Shown piece by piece: positions 21,950-33,397 of a stretch of 64,000 nucleotides of DNA. The notes under the pieces are model-generated. The model was not told the origin of the DNA. It worked only from the letters and a program-made list of their open reading frames with translations, and ran no database searches. Positions within the stretch are counted from its first letter, which is position 1. The number at the start of each line of letters is the position of its first letter. The stretch is from NCBI RefSeq assembly GCF_002994745.2, contig NC_037090.1:42675043-42739042 (forward strand), in the 5' to 3' direction. The position numbers and the translations under genes are program-made. The stretch is from Rosa chinensis. Its lineage: Eukaryota > Streptophyta > Magnoliopsida > Rosales > Rosaceae.

Positions 21950-24185
21950 TGATACGCTCAAAGCAAGCATATAATTTAACCCTTTAAACATCATTAGTAG
22001 TATAAGCAAATAGGGATCGTTCTATTCCGGGGATTGAGGGTACACCTGTCAATGTAGGACAATATAAACAATTAAAATAAAACAAAGTATAATATTTACA
22101 CAATATAAACACAATTTACGAATTAGGGGGGTTTTAGGTTTTGGTTTTCGAAAATTAAAAGAAAGAATAAAACTAAGTATAAACAAAACACAAATACAAG
22201 AATGATATGTAAGAAACAAAGATTAAAACCGATTTCATGATTAAATTCGAATACAAACCTATATTGTTCTTCCAAGTCATGTGAAAGGAGTTGATCATGT
22301 GAAACATTCGAAAGCAAACGATTTCCCATATTTTACTTTTCATTGCTAATTAATCTAAGTGAAAGCACATAGACTAATCCTATCAAGCATGTAATCAAAC
22401 CCTAGAAAGCTAGTCAATCATACATGTTCAACGCAAGAAGTTCAAGGAAAGGCTATCAACTCAAGTGCACAACTTAGTATGAATAAGTTCACCTAATTGC
22501 AATCCTCTTCAATTGAATTCGATTTTTGTCCAAAACCTTTACTACTTTGATTCAAGTTTACACAAAACGAAAAGTCGATTTCATGTTCTTAAACCTAGCA
22601 CCAATTATATCAAAACCCTAAGTGTTTCGAACCACATAAGATTAAAATACAAAAGTTATCTATAAAGCAAACTCAATCGAACAATCACACATAAGCAACT
22701 TTGGAATCACAACATAGAAATCGAAAATCCTTAATCAATCATAAATTTTCAGAATATAAACCTTGTTCAAACATAAACGTTAACTAGAACAACATCCAAC
22801 GAAATCAAACAAGGAGAATCAAAAGTGATTACAAGAAAGAAGGTTGAATTACACCGTGAATGGAGAGATGGATGAATAACTCGAATGATGAACTAAAGAA
22901 ACTCGAAAGCAAGCTTCAAAGTACACGGCTTCAAGGTGGAATGGATGATGATGCTCACGGCCTAAGCTTGCTTCTTCCTTCCTTGCTTGAAAACGCCAAA
23001 AGTTGCACTAGAGAATGGAGAGAGCTTCCGCGCGTAGAGAGAATTTTCTGAATTGTAAAGTGTGTTTGGAGACGTCTAGGGTGAGTGTATATATAGGGAA
23101 CGGCATGTCTTGGCTTCCAAGCCGTGAGTTTTCTGATTTATTTACCAAGGAATTAAATTAATAATTCCACATGCCTTCCACCAATGAGAAATTGCCAAGT
23201 AAGCCCTAGTGTGTCATCCAACCAATCATAAAACTCCAAGGAGATACCCTAATATATTCTTGCCGAAATTCCTTGAATATTTTCTGATTTTCTTCTTGAT
23301 ATTTCGGCCAAAACATGCTTAGGGTTTCTAGGAATGAACCTAGACGCAATTTGGTCTCTTTCTTGATTTCTTTCCTTAAACTCCACCCTAGAAAATCTCT
23401 TGCGTAATCTTTGATTCTTCCCTTGATTTTTCACGCCACTTTTGCCTCCTCCTTTTGATTTTCACGGCAATGCAACCCTAGGGTTTCCTCCATGCGTCAC
23501 AAACCCTAATTCCATGGGCTTTTGATGGGCCTTGATCCATTTTGCCGAAAATCCATAGAGTTCTTGGGCCTCGTTGCTTCAACTTCAAGTCTTCTCATCT
23601 TCCAACGCAAAACTCATTATTTTTCCATTTCTTTTTCATGGTTGCGTTGGAAACTTGCTCGGGAAGCCTTCCTCCATTTCGCAGGGTTTCCTAGTTGGAT
23701 TAGGAAAGCTTGTTTCTTCATTTCTGCTCAAATGTGTGGCCCAATTCTTCTCATATTCGTTCGTCTTGACGTTCGCAAGCTCCTCTTTCCATTCGTGCAT
23801 TCATTTCCACTTTTTAGCTCGGAGGTCCTGAAAATAGAAACTAATATGAAAAATGGAAACTTACCTAATTTGAAAAATAGAAACTTTCTAGAATTGAGAA
23901 ATGGAAAGTTTCTAAAAATGAAAAATAGAAACTTACTAAAAATGAGAAATGAGAAATGAGAAATGAGAAATGAGAAATGAAAAATGAGAAATGAGAAATG
24001 AAAAATGAAAAATGAGAAATGAAGAATGAAAAATGAGAAATGAAGACAAAAATGGAAACTTTCTACAATAAGGAACTTTCCCAATCAAAGAATGGAAACT
24101 TTCCCAAACAGGGATTTTTCAAGGAAATGGCGCAGAAAAATGTAGGGAAATGCAGTTAAAACGTCGCATTAAAATGCTCCTATCA
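21950..24185 (-). repeat. D LTR1 (3' LTR of internal 1)
   Basis: Sense-strand start TGATAGGAGC at 24185, end at 21950. The TATA-like run is TATATATA at 23088-23095. The U5 hairpin on the sense strand is ATATGC/GCGTAT with one U-G pair. A GAAACTTTC array and a GAGAAAT run occupy the first 350 sense bases. Antisense frames of 145, 118 and 85 codons are translations of these repeats. Confidence 0.93.
23940..24048. repeat. GAGAAAT / GAAAAAT short tandem repeat
   Basis: About fifteen 7-bp units of the form GAGAAAT with GAAAAAT variants in U3 of LTR1. The same run occurs in LTR2 (from about 35386) and LTR3 (from about 46296). A short, interrupted version is in the G LTR (about 58575-58630). Confidence 0.9.
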
Positions 24186-24225
24186 AATTCCCCCACACTT
24201 AGCTTTTGCTAGTCCCTTAGCAAAA
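24186..24225 (-). promoter_or_regulatory. D polypurine tract and hairpin (internal 1)
   Basis: The sense strand reads GCTAAGTGTGGGGGAATT up to the LTR. TTTTGCTA (24204-24211) and TAGCAAAA (24218-24225) form the conserved hairpin. Equivalent copies are at 35632-35671 and 46542-46581. Confidence 0.85.
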
Positions 24226-26378
24226 TCACAACACAGACACGACTACGACTCAACAAAAATTAAAGACTCGACACATTACAGACTCTATTGCCCTTTAACT
24301 ATTTGTCTCAGCAATCTCTTACTTTCACAACACCAAGATTAGCACTTCACCAAGAATCAATGTTTAGGCATTCGAGAGTTAATTAAAACACATTATTTAC
24401 ATATACACAAGTAGGACTTGGTTGGAACAATGGTGATGGTTTCTGTTAAGCATGCTTCAAACAAGTATGATTCAAATCCTCACAAAGTATATCCACTCTT
24501 TCTTCTCTCAGATCATGGCAATGCTTAAAAGCTTATACACTCAAGTATATGTGAAAGATAGCAAGTGTATCACATAATGCAAGAAACGAAAGCACATGTA
24601 TAATTTTCTTTTAAAGATCTCATGAAGGATATCAACTACTTGCACAGATGGACCCAAGCCATAGGTTCAACTCTTGTAACTCATCTCCACATCAAGGACT
24701 GTCCCATCTTAAGGATCAAGAAGGTCTTATCAAAGGTTGTAATGGGGCCATGGCTCAAGGTTTTAAAGAAACGAAGGGTAAGGAATTTAACAAAGTGTCC
24801 TAAAAACCTAGTAGAGCTCATGTAAATGTAGAGAGACTTCTAGAAATCCACCAAGTATGCAAAAACGTCACTATCCCATGGGGGTGTTATAAAGGGGCCT
24901 AATGTCTTCATGTTGGGCCCAAACTTCACTCTAAACTTCCTTTGGTTACTAATGAGTTGGACAAAGGCCAAATTTTTCTGTAATGGGCCTTCAAATCAAA
25001 GTAAACTCCAAACTCGCCAAGTATGGGGGACTAAAATCCATAGATATTTCATTTTTTTCTTTCTTTTTGTTTTCTAGCCGTACACTTTTTCTTTTTCACT
25101 TTCTTTTTCTCGGCTTTTTCATACATTTTTCTCTTATGGACAAGTCTACCCCCACACTTGAGCTTTCACCTCTTCTTATTCTTCATTATGGACGCCAAAA
25201 ATCTTCAAGTAAAGTCTCAATTTAGCTCCACTAAGTTCTTAGAACAAAGGGTAGGGTTATAGCTATACTAAGGTTTAGGTTAAAGATTTTTAAGGGTGAT
25301 GAAAGAAAAGGCTTAACGTAGGCTCAAAGGGGTTTATCTAAGGGAGTCCCACGACGGGCACAATTAGGGACACAGGTTTATATGGCTATGGTGGTAATTC
25401 CTAGGGTGCCTCTATCCTCTCCAGAATCAGGGCCATGTATTGATATAACGTCTCAACAAGCACAAGAGTGAATTCTAGCATTCTCTAGTCCATCAAACTT
25501 AATCTATGGCAAGTAGTCAATCAAATGAAAGAATAATGAGATCATCAAAACGTCGCCAAGAAAATAAGAATATATTTTTCATTTCACTCCAAGAAAAAAA
25601 GACATGGGCTCAATTATCTCACATGGGTTTTTATGAATCAAAACTCATCTTAACATGCTCATATTCTGTACCAAAGTCACGAAATCCATATCCACTACAA
25701 GGCATATATTTTTCATATATCTCAATTAACCAAAGAATACCATGTTTAAAGTCATCTCAATTGTGTGATTTTCTTTTAGTCGTAATTTCAGAGATATAGA
25801 ATCATCCTAGACAGTTGAAAGGGCATCCTAAGACTCAAAACAAAATAACACAAGATAAAGACTCAATAGACGTTAACTAAGGACTAGGGTTATTTCCTTT
25901 CTCCTTTCGGTAACTCCTTTGGGATGTGACCAGGTAAGGAAGGGAACGATTTTGGCGGAGCTCAGCTCACTTGTTTAGCGAGGGACGAGACCCTTTGCTA
26001 GCACTTCTCGTATCCAAACCAAACCTAGACATCACACCTTAATAGATGCGCCTACGATGAAGAAATTGTTTCACCCAAAACATGACTCAATGACTCAATA
26101 AAAGCAACGAAATTTTGTTGATTTTTGACATTTTTCGATTTTTTTGTATTTTTCAATATATATGACTCAAGACAAAAGTGTAAATCCCTTCCCCCACACT
26201 TAAATATTGCATTGTCCTCAATGTAATCAATCATAAGCATGCAATGAACAAATAAGCATAAAGGATAGAGATTTACGAAAATGTCTACTAAGTTCAAAAA
26301 GAAAATATGAAAATAAAGAGAAATAGGGAAGGAGAAATCAAATCTGCGTGTGTAGACTCCTTCACAGCTACTTCTGAA
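24226..26378 (-). other. D 3' non-coding region, internal 1
   Basis: About 2.2 kb between the gag-pol stop and the PPT without a credible gene. Some Athila elements carry an envelope-like frame here, but none is visible. Small plus-strand frames (for example 25506-25799) are antisense and repeat only with the element. The region includes a transplanted leader module at 25869-26100. Confidence 0.8.
25869..26100 (-). repeat. Extra leader module in D's 3' non-coding region
   Basis: Highly similar to part of the leader type-3 module at about 32370-32530: both contain GATTTTGGCGGAGCTCAGCT, GACGAGACCCTTTGC and CACTTCTCGTATCC. It is absent at the same place in A. It is bounded by the direct repeat GACTCAATA (25860-25868 and 26092-26100), which is single in A (about 10084-10091), as expected for an insertion with a target duplication. 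Copies occur at 37315-37546 and 48225-48456. Confidence 0.75.
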
Positions 26379-26430
26379 TTGGGTTGCCTCCCAAGCAGCG
26401 CTTAATGTTTATAGTCTTTCAGCCTAGACT
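26379..26430 (-). ncRNA. D post-stop hairpin pair, internal 1
   Basis: Sense order after the stop codon: AGTCT/AGACT around AGGCTGAA (26430-26413), a spacer with AAGCGCTGC, then TTGGG/CCCAA around AGGCAA (26394-26379). The first hairpin starts only about 12 nt after the TAA. Function is unknown; position suggests a role in RNA handling or in translation termination. Confidence 0.65.
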
Positions 26431-26441
26431 TGTACCTCCAT

Positions 26442-29400
26442 TTAATCCTCATGTGGTGGAGCGTTTTGGAGGGGTACATCCTCCACTTCATCCTCCACAA
26501 ACGTCTCATAGTATGGCTTGAGGCGATGGCCATTCACTTTGAACTCGTTACCTGTTTGTTCACTCTTTATCTGCACAGCTCCATGAGGAAACACATGAGT
26601 AATAACAAAAGGTCCAATCCAACGAGAACGAAGTTTACCTGGAAAGAGTTTAAGACGAGAATGGAATAAAAGAACTTTCTGTCCCACAACAAAAATCTTC
26701 CTACGAATCATCTTATCATGGAAGGCCTTAGTCTTTTCCTTGTAGATCTTGGCACTTTCGAAAGCATCATTCCTAATCTCCTCTAACTCTTGCAATTGTA
26801 GCTTCCTATGAAGCCCAGCCTCATCTAGATCCATGTTAAACTGCTTCACAGCCCACCAAGCTTTGTGCTCTAACTCCACAGGTAAATGGCACGGTTTGCC
26901 ATAGACAATTCGATATGGGGACATACCTATGGGAGTTTTGTATGCAGTTCTGTAGGCCCACAAAGCATCCTCCAAACGCAAGGACCAATCCTTTCTGTTA
27001 GGGTTCACAGTCTTCTCCAATATTCCCTTGATTTGACGATTTGAGACTTCAGCTTGTCCACTTGTTTGGGGGTGATAAGGTGTAGAAACCTTATGTGTTA
27101 CATCATACTTCTTCAAGAGAGCCTCAATCGTTCGATTGCAAAAGTGGGAACCACCATCACTAATAAGAACTCTAGGCATGCCAAACCTGCTAAAGATGTT
27201 AGACTTGATGAAATCTGCAACAACCTTAGAGTCATTAGTTCGAGTGGCTTTTGCCTCCACCCATTTCGACACATAATCCACAGCAAGCAAGATATAGAGA
27301 AATCCAAAAGATGAAGGAAAAGGTCCCATGAAATCTATACCCCAGACATCAAATATTTCAACAGTTATGATATTAGATAAAGGCATTTGATCTCTAGAGC
27401 TTAGATTTCCTGTTCTTTGGCATCTATCACAAGTCAAACAATATGCATATGCATCCTTAAATAACGTTGGCCAAAAGAACCCGGATTCCAACACTTTAAA
27501 CGCAGTTTTCTTAGATCCAAAGTGACCTCCACATGCTTTAGAATGGCAAAAAGAAAGTATGGCATTATGTTCATGTTCAGGCACACATCTCCTAATCAAT
27601 TGATCAGAGCAATATTTCCACAGATAAGGTTCATCCCAAACATATTGCTTAACAGTTTTCTTAAGCCTATCCCTATGAGCACGTGACATGGTATCAGGAA
27701 TCTTCCTAGAAACAATGTAATTCACAATATCCGCATACCATGGTTCACTTACCTGGATTCCAAAGAGTTGTTCATCTGGAAACGTCTCCACTAAAGGGAG
27801 AGGATCTTCTGCGTGCACCAACCGACTCAAGTGGTCAGCTACCACGTTCTCACTACCCTTCTTGTCCTTGATTTCAACGTCAAACTCTTGCAAGAGTAGG
27901 ATCCATCTAATGAGCCTTGGTTTCGCCTCCTTCTTGGTCATCAAGTACTTCAAAGCTGCATGGTCAGTATAAATAATCACCTTGGTACCAAGTAAGTAGG
28001 AACGAAACTTCTCAAGGGCAAAAACAACTGCAAGGAGCTCTTTCTCTGTAGTTGAGTAGTTTAGTTGTGCATCATTCAGAGTCCTTGAGGCGTAGTAGAT
28101 GGCATACGGTCGTTTGTCCTTCCTTTGCCCCAAAACAGCTCCAACTGCATAGTCAGAGGCGTCACACATCAACTCAAAGGGCAAGGACCAATCTGGAGGT
28201 AGCATGATAGGGGCAGACGTCAATAGCTCCTTGAGCTTGTCAAAAGCCTCTTGACACTCTTTGTCAAACACAAACGCCACATCCTTTTGGAGTAGTTGGC
28301 ATAAAGGTCTCGAAATCTTGGAGAAATCCTTGATAAATCTCCTGTAAAACCCTGCATGGCCAAGAAAAGAACGAATCTCTCTCACAGAAGTGGGAGAGGG
28401 TAAGTAACGCACAAGGTCTACCTTAGCTTTATCAACCTCAATTCCCCTAGAAGAGACAATATGTCCTAGAACTATACCTTGTCTAACCATAAAATGACAC
28501 TTTTCCCAATTTAGCACAAGGTTAGTTTCCACACAACGCTTTAAAATAATTTCCAGATTATTAAGACAATCATCAAAGCTTTTTCCAAAAACAGAAAAGT
28601 CATCCATGAATACCTCTATGATTTTCTCAATATAATCCGAAAATATACTTACCATACACCTTTGAAAGGTACCTGGGGCGTTGCATAGTCCAAAAGGCAT
28701 ACGACGATAAGCAAATGTTCCAAAGGGACAAGTGAATGTCGTCTTCTCTTGGTCTTCATTGGCTATGGCAATCTGATTGTACCCTGAGTAGCCATCCAAG
28801 AAGCAGTAGTAATCATGTCCAGCCAAACGCTCAAGCATCTGATCAATGAATGGAAGAGGAAAGTGATCTTTCCTTGTTGTTGCGTTGAGCTTCCTGTAGT
28901 CAATGCAAACTCTGTGGCCAGTAACTGTCCTTTGGGGTACCAATTCGTTTTCTGCATTCTTCACAACAGTCACTCCTGACTTCTTAGGTACAACTTGAAC
29001 TGGGGACACCCATTTGGAGTCTGAAATGGGGTATATGACGCCACAATCTAGGAGTTTGATGACCTCCTTCTTCACAACTTCCATCATAGGAGGGTTGAGA
29101 CGACGTTGAGCCTCTCTAGTGGGTTTTGTCCCCTCCTCAAGAAGTATCCTATGGACGCAAGTAGTAGGGCTTATTCCCTTGATATCCGCCAATGTCCATC
29201 CTATGGCGGTCTTGTGTTGCTTTAACATCTCCACCAATCTCTCCTCTTGAGACGAAGTAAGAGAGGAGGATACAATCACTGGTAAAGTCTCCTTGTCTCC
29301 TAAGTAGACATACTTCAAGTGGTCTGGTAAAGGTTTAAGTTCAAGTTCTGGTGCCTGGATCACTGAAGGTAAAGTCTTAGTAGCAGATAACTGAATGGAC

Positions 29401-32066
29401 AAGGGTGGAGGAGACTTACCTACAAAGGATGATGCCTCAAGGAAGGACACATTAGCAATGATTTCGTCCTCACATGTTTCCTTGAGCACATCTTCATGGA
29501 GTGTGACGCCATCTTTGGTGTATCCCACTCCTTGCTCCAGTGTGGTGACCAAAGTATCCTCATTCATGATATCAAACATTTCCTGTGCAAGGTTGTCCAG
29601 AATATCAATAGAAAAACAATCATGAACATCAAGAGGATACCTCATAGCTTCAAATATGTTGAAGCCAATAACGTCACCATCAAATTCCATGGTGAGAGAG
29701 CCATCATACACATCTATCTTGGTCCTGGCCGTCCTTAGGAAAGGGCGACCCAATAGCAATGGCGTTGAACTCACTGGGGAGTCTTCCATCTCCAACACAT
29801 AGAAGTCAGCTGGAAAGAAAAGATGATTAACCTGCACAAGGACATCTTCCAACAAACCTCTAGGGTATGCATTAGACCTGTCAGCTAACTGAATGATAAC
29901 ATTATTAGATTTAAGCTCACCTAGACCTAGGGTTTCATAAACAGAATAGGGCATGACGTTCACAGAAGCCCCTAAGTCTAACATAGCGTTCTCAAACCTA
30001 GAAGTACCAATAGTGCATGGAATAGTAAAACTTCCAGGGTCTTTGCATTTATGGGGTAGTTTCCTCTGAATCAAGGCAGATACATTTTCACTTACCTTTA
30101 CTACCTCTTTCTCACCTTTTCTCCTCCTTGAGGTACAAAGCTCTTTCAAAAACTTAGCATACCTAGGCACTTGCTTGATAGCCTCAAGGAGGGGTAAATT
30201 TACTTGCACCTTCTTGAAAGTTTCCAAGATAGCTTGGTCACTTTCATCCTTCTTCGATATAGCAAATCTGCGTGGAAAGGGCATACAAGACGAAGAAGGG
30301 TTAGCAATAACCGAAGTATTCAAGTTAGAATCATTACCTTTTGGTTTCGGTTTTGCTCTAGAAGGTGAAGACGTCCTAGTCTCTTCCTTGGACGTTGCAG
30401 GGTCTTTTTCAAGGCTCATCTTGGTAGCTTCTTGTTCCTCCTCAACTTCAATGTTCACTTGAGCCTCCTTGGCTTTTTTAGGTTGATCCACAAATACCCT
30501 TCCACTCCTAGTAGTCACCAAAGATGCATTCTCCACATTACCCTTTGGATTTCGTATGGTGTTACTAGGGAGCTTCCCAGTCTCATGAATCTTGCTCATA
30601 AAATCCACAACTTGGCCCATTTGGTTCTTGAGATCCGCAATGTCTTTGGTGTGGGTCTGTTGTCCTTGAACCAAAGCTTGAGTAGAACTAGTGAGAGCTT
30701 CAAACATCTTATCATAGTTAACGCTCTGATTTGAACTCCCTGAAGCATGTTGATTTTGCATGTAGGGCCTTTGGAATGGTGGTCCTTGAGGTCCTTGAAA
30801 AGATTGTCCTTGAAATGGTGGCCCTTGAGGACGTTGGAAATTTCCTCCAAGGGGATTCTGAGTGTTTTCATTGTTTGTCCACTTGAAGTTGGGGTGGTCC
30901 CTCCATCCAGGATTGTAAGTATTTGAGTAAGGATCATATCTTGGACGTTGAGGGCCCCCATGATTTCCTTGGTAACCTCCAATGGCGTTCAATGATTCCC
31001 ATCCTCCACTCTCTGATAACTGAGGGCATTGATCAGTTACATGCCCTTGCATCGAACATACTCCACAAGCTTGCAATATTCCCTTGGCGCTCACAACTTG
31101 ATCCATGAGAAGGGTGAGTTTATTCAATCTATCCTCAATAACCGAAGTGCCTATCTCACCCACCTTTCTAGTTGTGAGGCCCACACCCTCGTATTGTTGG
31201 GCGTTCTTTGCTCTGTTCTCTATCATAGCTCGCCCTTCAGTAGGTGACTTGTCTACAAAGGCTCCCCCAGCTGCAGCATCTAGCATATCACGTTCTAAGG
31301 GTAGGAGACCTTCATAGAAACAAGTTAGCAAGGTTTCTTCCTTCATCTGATGTTGAGGACATTGTGCAATCAAGGATGAAAACCTCTCATAATAAGCGGA
31401 ATAAGATTCATCTTGAGCCTGCTTAATTCCACTTATCTTCTTCCGGAGTGTGATGATCTTTGAAGCTGGAAAGTACTTCTCTAAGAATGCCTTCATCATA
31501 GTGTTCCATGAAGTAATTCGTCCAGAAGGCAGTTCATAGAGCCAATCTTTTGCACGGTCAGCTAGAGAGAAGGGAAATGCCTTCATCTTAAGGATATTCT
31601 CATCCGCTCCTTGTGGTAACATGTTGATACACACGGATTGAAACTCCCTAAGATGCTTGTTGGCATCCTCCATATTAAGGCCATGGAACGTTGGAAGCCT
31701 ATGAAGCAATCCACTTCTTAACTCAAAGTCAGCCGTCTTCCCTGGAGCAGGTGCAGGGTACACAATACTTGTAGGAAGTCCTTCTTGAACCACAGATGAA
31801 GAGAGTTCTCTAATGGAAGCCATTCTAACGTTTTCTTCAGGAGGTGGTGAACCAGGTGGTGAATTCTGAGGTGTAAGTGAGTTGGACGAAACACTAGGGG
31901 ATACTGACCCTTCTGAAAGAAACAGCCTCCTCCCTTGATCGTTAACTGTGTATTCCTTGTATGTTGGAGAAGAGGGCTGTTTGTACTCAAGGAGTGAAGA
32001 ATTCTTCAAACGAGCGATCCTTGCTTCAATTTCTTTAACTGTAGAAGGTCTAGAAGGCTCGGTCAT
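26442..32066 (-). CDS. gag-pol: Athila-type Gag-Pol polyprotein, intact (D internal 1)
   Basis: A single 1,874-residue frame encodes all retrotransposition enzymes. Gag capsid-like region about 115-295. CCHC zinc knuckle C334, C337, H342, C347. Protease with DLGAS at 697-701 and LLGRPFL near 771-777. Reverse transcriptase with D1091 (LDGYSGY) and FMDD 1153-1156. RNase H with D1302, the TEKELLA motif near 1340 and D1368. Integrase zinc finger H1508, H1515, C1546, C1549, then D1578, D1637 and E1673, giving D,D(35)E. The C-terminal tail includes [18 protein letters not shown], common in this lineage. No stop or frameshift is seen. The stop is TAA at 26442-26444. The start at 32066 is preceded four bases upstream by an out-of-frame ATG. 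Homologous starts in E and G support this choice. Family known; activity inferred. Confidence 0.95.
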   Translation of the reverse strand: MTEPSRPSTVKEIEARIARLKNSSLLEYKQPSSPTYKEYTVNDQGRRLFLSEGSVSPSVSSNSLTPQNSPPGSPPPEENVRMASIRELSSSVVQEGLPTSIVYPAPAPGKTADFELRSGLLHRLPTFHGLNMEDANKHLREFQSVCINMLPQGADENILKMKAFPFSLADRAKDWLYELPSGRITSWNTMMKAFLEKYFPASKIITLRKKISGIKQAQDESYSAYYERFSSLIAQCPQHQMKEETLLTCFYEGLLPLERDMLDAAAGGAFVDKSPTEGRAMIENRAKNAQQYEGVGLTTRKVGEIGTSVIEDRLNKLTLLMDQVVSAKGILQACGVCSMQGHVTDQCPQLSESGGWESLNAIGGYQGNHGGPQRPRYDPYSNTYNPGWRDHPNFKWTNNENTQNPLGGNFQRPQGPPFQGQSFQGPQGPPFQRPYMQNQHASGSSNQSVNYDKMFEALTSSTQALVQGQQTHTKDIADLKNQMGQVVDFMSKIHETGKLPSNTIRNPKGNVENASLVTTRSGRVFVDQPKKAKEAQVNIEVEEEQEATKMSLEKDPATSKEETRTSSPSRAKPKPKGNDSNLNTSVIANPSSSCMPFPRRFAISKKDESDQAILETFKKVQVNLPLLEAIKQVPRYAKFLKELCTSRRRKGEKEVVKVSENVSALIQRKLPHKCKDPGSFTIPCTIGTSRFENAMLDLGASVNVMPYSVYETLGLGELKSNNVIIQLADRSNAYPRGLLEDVLVQVNHLFFPADFYVLEMEDSPVSSTPLLLGRPFLRTARTKIDVYDGSLTMEFDGDVIGFNIFEAMRYPLDVHDCFSIDILDNLAQEMFDIMNEDTLVTTLEQGVGYTKDGVTLHEDVLKETCEDEIIANVSFLEASSFVGKSPPPLSIQLSATKTLPSVIQAPELELKPLPDHLKYVYLGDKETLPVIVSSSLTSSQEERLVEMLKQHKTAIGWTLADIKGISPTTCVHRILLEEGTKPTREAQRRLNPPMMEVVKKEVIKLLDCGVIYPISDSKWVSPVQVVPKKSGVTVVKNAENELVPQRTVTGHRVCIDYRKLNATTRKDHFPLPFIDQMLERLAGHDYYCFLDGYSGYNQIAIANEDQEKTTFTCPFGTFAYRRMPFGLCNAPGTFQRCMVSIFSDYIEKIIEVFMDDFSVFGKSFDDCLNNLEIILKRCVETNLVLNWEKCHFMVRQGIVLGHIVSSRGIEVDKAKVDLVRYLPSPTSVREIRSFLGHAGFYRRFIKDFSKISRPLCQLLQKDVAFVFDKECQEAFDKLKELLTSAPIMLPPDWSLPFELMCDASDYAVGAVLGQRKDKRPYAIYYASRTLNDAQLNYSTTEKELLAVVFALEKFRSYLLGTKVIIYTDHAALKYLMTKKEAKPRLIRWILLLQEFDVEIKDKKGSENVVADHLSRLVHAEDPLPLVETFPDEQLFGIQVSEPWYADIVNYIVSRKIPDTMSRAHRDRLKKTVKQYVWDEPYLWKYCSDQLIRRCVPEHEHNAILSFCHSKACGGHFGSKKTAFKVLESGFFWPTLFKDAYAYCLTCDRCQRTGNLSSRDQMPLSNIITVEIFDVWGIDFMGPFPSSFGFLYILLAVDYVSKWVEAKATRTNDSKVVADFIKSNIFSRFGMPRVLISDGGSHFCNRTIEALLKKYDVTHKVSTPYHPQTSGQAEVSNRQIKGILEKTVNPNRKDWSLRLEDALWAYRTAYKTPIGMSPYRIVYGKPCHLPVELEHKAWWAVKQFNMDLDEAGLHRKLQLQELEEIRNDAFESAKIYKEKTKAFHDKMIRRKIFVVGQKVLLFHSRLKLFPGKLRSRWIGPFVITHVFPHGAVQIKSEQTGNEFKVNGHRLKPYYETFVEDEVEDVPLQNAPPHED

Positions 32067-32070
32067 TCAT
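32050..32070 (-). CDS. Six-codon upstream frame overlapping the gag start
   Basis: ATGAATGACC contains two ATGs. The first (32070) opens a six-codon frame, MNDRAF, ending in TAG at 32052-32050. The second (32066) opens gag-pol. The same overlap with the same six residues occurs in E (53604-53624) and G (62504-62524) and D internal 2. It may be a regulatory upstream frame or chance conservation of the start context. Confidence 0.45.
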   Translation of the reverse strand: MNDRAF

Positions 32071-33374
32071 AGAATTCCTGAACATTATTAAAATTTAGAG
32101 AAGTTAGTAAAGTGTATAGTGAAGTAAATACAAGTTAATGATTTATACATAAATGTTACTATTCACGAGTCACTATTCACGATTTACTATTCACGAATTT
32201 ACAAGTATAAAGAGAAGTATAAATTACAAAAATTCCACAAAGTATAATGTTACAAATATACAAATTTTAGTTAGGGTATGGCATAGTTAAGAAAAGTTTG
32301 AATCCCATTATAAGCCCTTAACCAAGGTTTAGACGTGCGGCCCAAGGGTTCGATCCTTAATACTAGTCGCCCTTCTCAATCTTTTGGTAACTCTTTTCAC
32401 ATAGAGCCAGGTAGTAGAGGAACGATTTTGGCGGAGCTCAGCTCACTTGTTTAGCAGGGGACGAGACCCTTTGCTAGCACTTCTCGTATCCAATCAACCT
32501 AGACACCCTATGCTACTAAGGTGCGCCACATGAAAGAGAAGGGTGCAAGACTAATGTTAAAGACAAAGTCCTTCACCTATTCCATTATGGTCAAAAACTT
32601 ATAATAAAATTCATACTCTCAAAAACCTGATTTTTACTATTCACGAAAATTTTATACAATTAAATTTATTTTCTTTTCTTTTATTCACAAGTATTTCAAC
32701 ACTTAGGTACGGGGAACAGGGAGTCTCGATGTGCAATGGGACTGAAACAGCTACCCTTTTCAAGACTATGTTTAATCCAATATACCTTAGTGTAACACAA
32801 CATTTTCTTTTGTTATAAACATCATTGATTTCGAATTAAATTCCAAGTGGTAAATCAAGTGGACGTGCGGCCCAAGTATAGTTGTCTAGACACAAAGTTC
32901 CTTCTACATCCTTTGGGCAACCTTACTGAAATGGCCAGGTAGGGGAGGGCGAACACAAGAGGCAGAATCCATTTTGGCATGAGCTACTCCCACAATGTGG
33001 TTTAGGCCCATTTGTAAGCACTTCTGGATCCAAACCCGTTATGAACGTTGTCCCCTTCCTAGACACCATCCCACATAGGCTATACTTACTTAGATGAAAA
33101 AGGTCCTAGGTGTGAAGACAGTTCAATGAATATTAATAAAGACCGCCCTCAACCTTAAGGGACCTGAACTAGGTACCAATAAGGGGTTTAGGTCAATATT
33201 AATAAACACGACTTCACCTATTCCTCTTTAATTTACAACTCACAATAAAACTCGTATTCAATAACATAAATAACAACCTAAGTATTTACTTTACTAAATT
33301 TCGATCACAATATGAACATATATATAATATTTACGAAAACAACAATATTCACAATGCAACAAGTGATTTTTCAA
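32071..33374 (-). other. D untranslated leader, internal 1 (two modules)
   Basis: 1.3 kb non-coding between PBS and gag. In sense order: type-1 module (about 33210-32830) with stem arms 33202-33191 and 33144-33133, then the conserved stretch with TCCCATTGCAC (about 32750) and GTACCTAAG (about 32708), then type-3 module (about 32590-32330), then three short repeats of the form TCGTGAATAGT (32196-32156) shortly before gag. Both modules contain CTTGGGCCGCACGTC. Confidence 0.75.
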
Positions 33375-33392
33375 TCCCCGGCAACGGCGCCA
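33375..33392 (-). other. D primer-binding site (internal 1)
   Basis: The plus strand reads TCCCCGGCAACGGCGCCA, the tRNA-Asp 3' end, five bases from LTR2. It makes LTR2 the 5' LTR of internal 1. Confidence 0.95.
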
Positions 33393-33397
33393 AAAAT

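Noticed and set aside
23522..23959. 145-codon basic frame repeated three times
   Set aside because: Antisense translation of the GAAACTTTC and GAGAAAT repeats in D LTRs; not a protein family.
24226..26378. Envelope-like gene expected after pol in some Athila elements
   Set aside because: No long sense-strand frame, signal peptide or membrane segment is visible in this region.
32344..32358. GGTTCGATCC resembling a tRNA B box
   Set aside because: On the strand opposite to the element, one base short of the consensus, with no A box or cloverleaf nearby.
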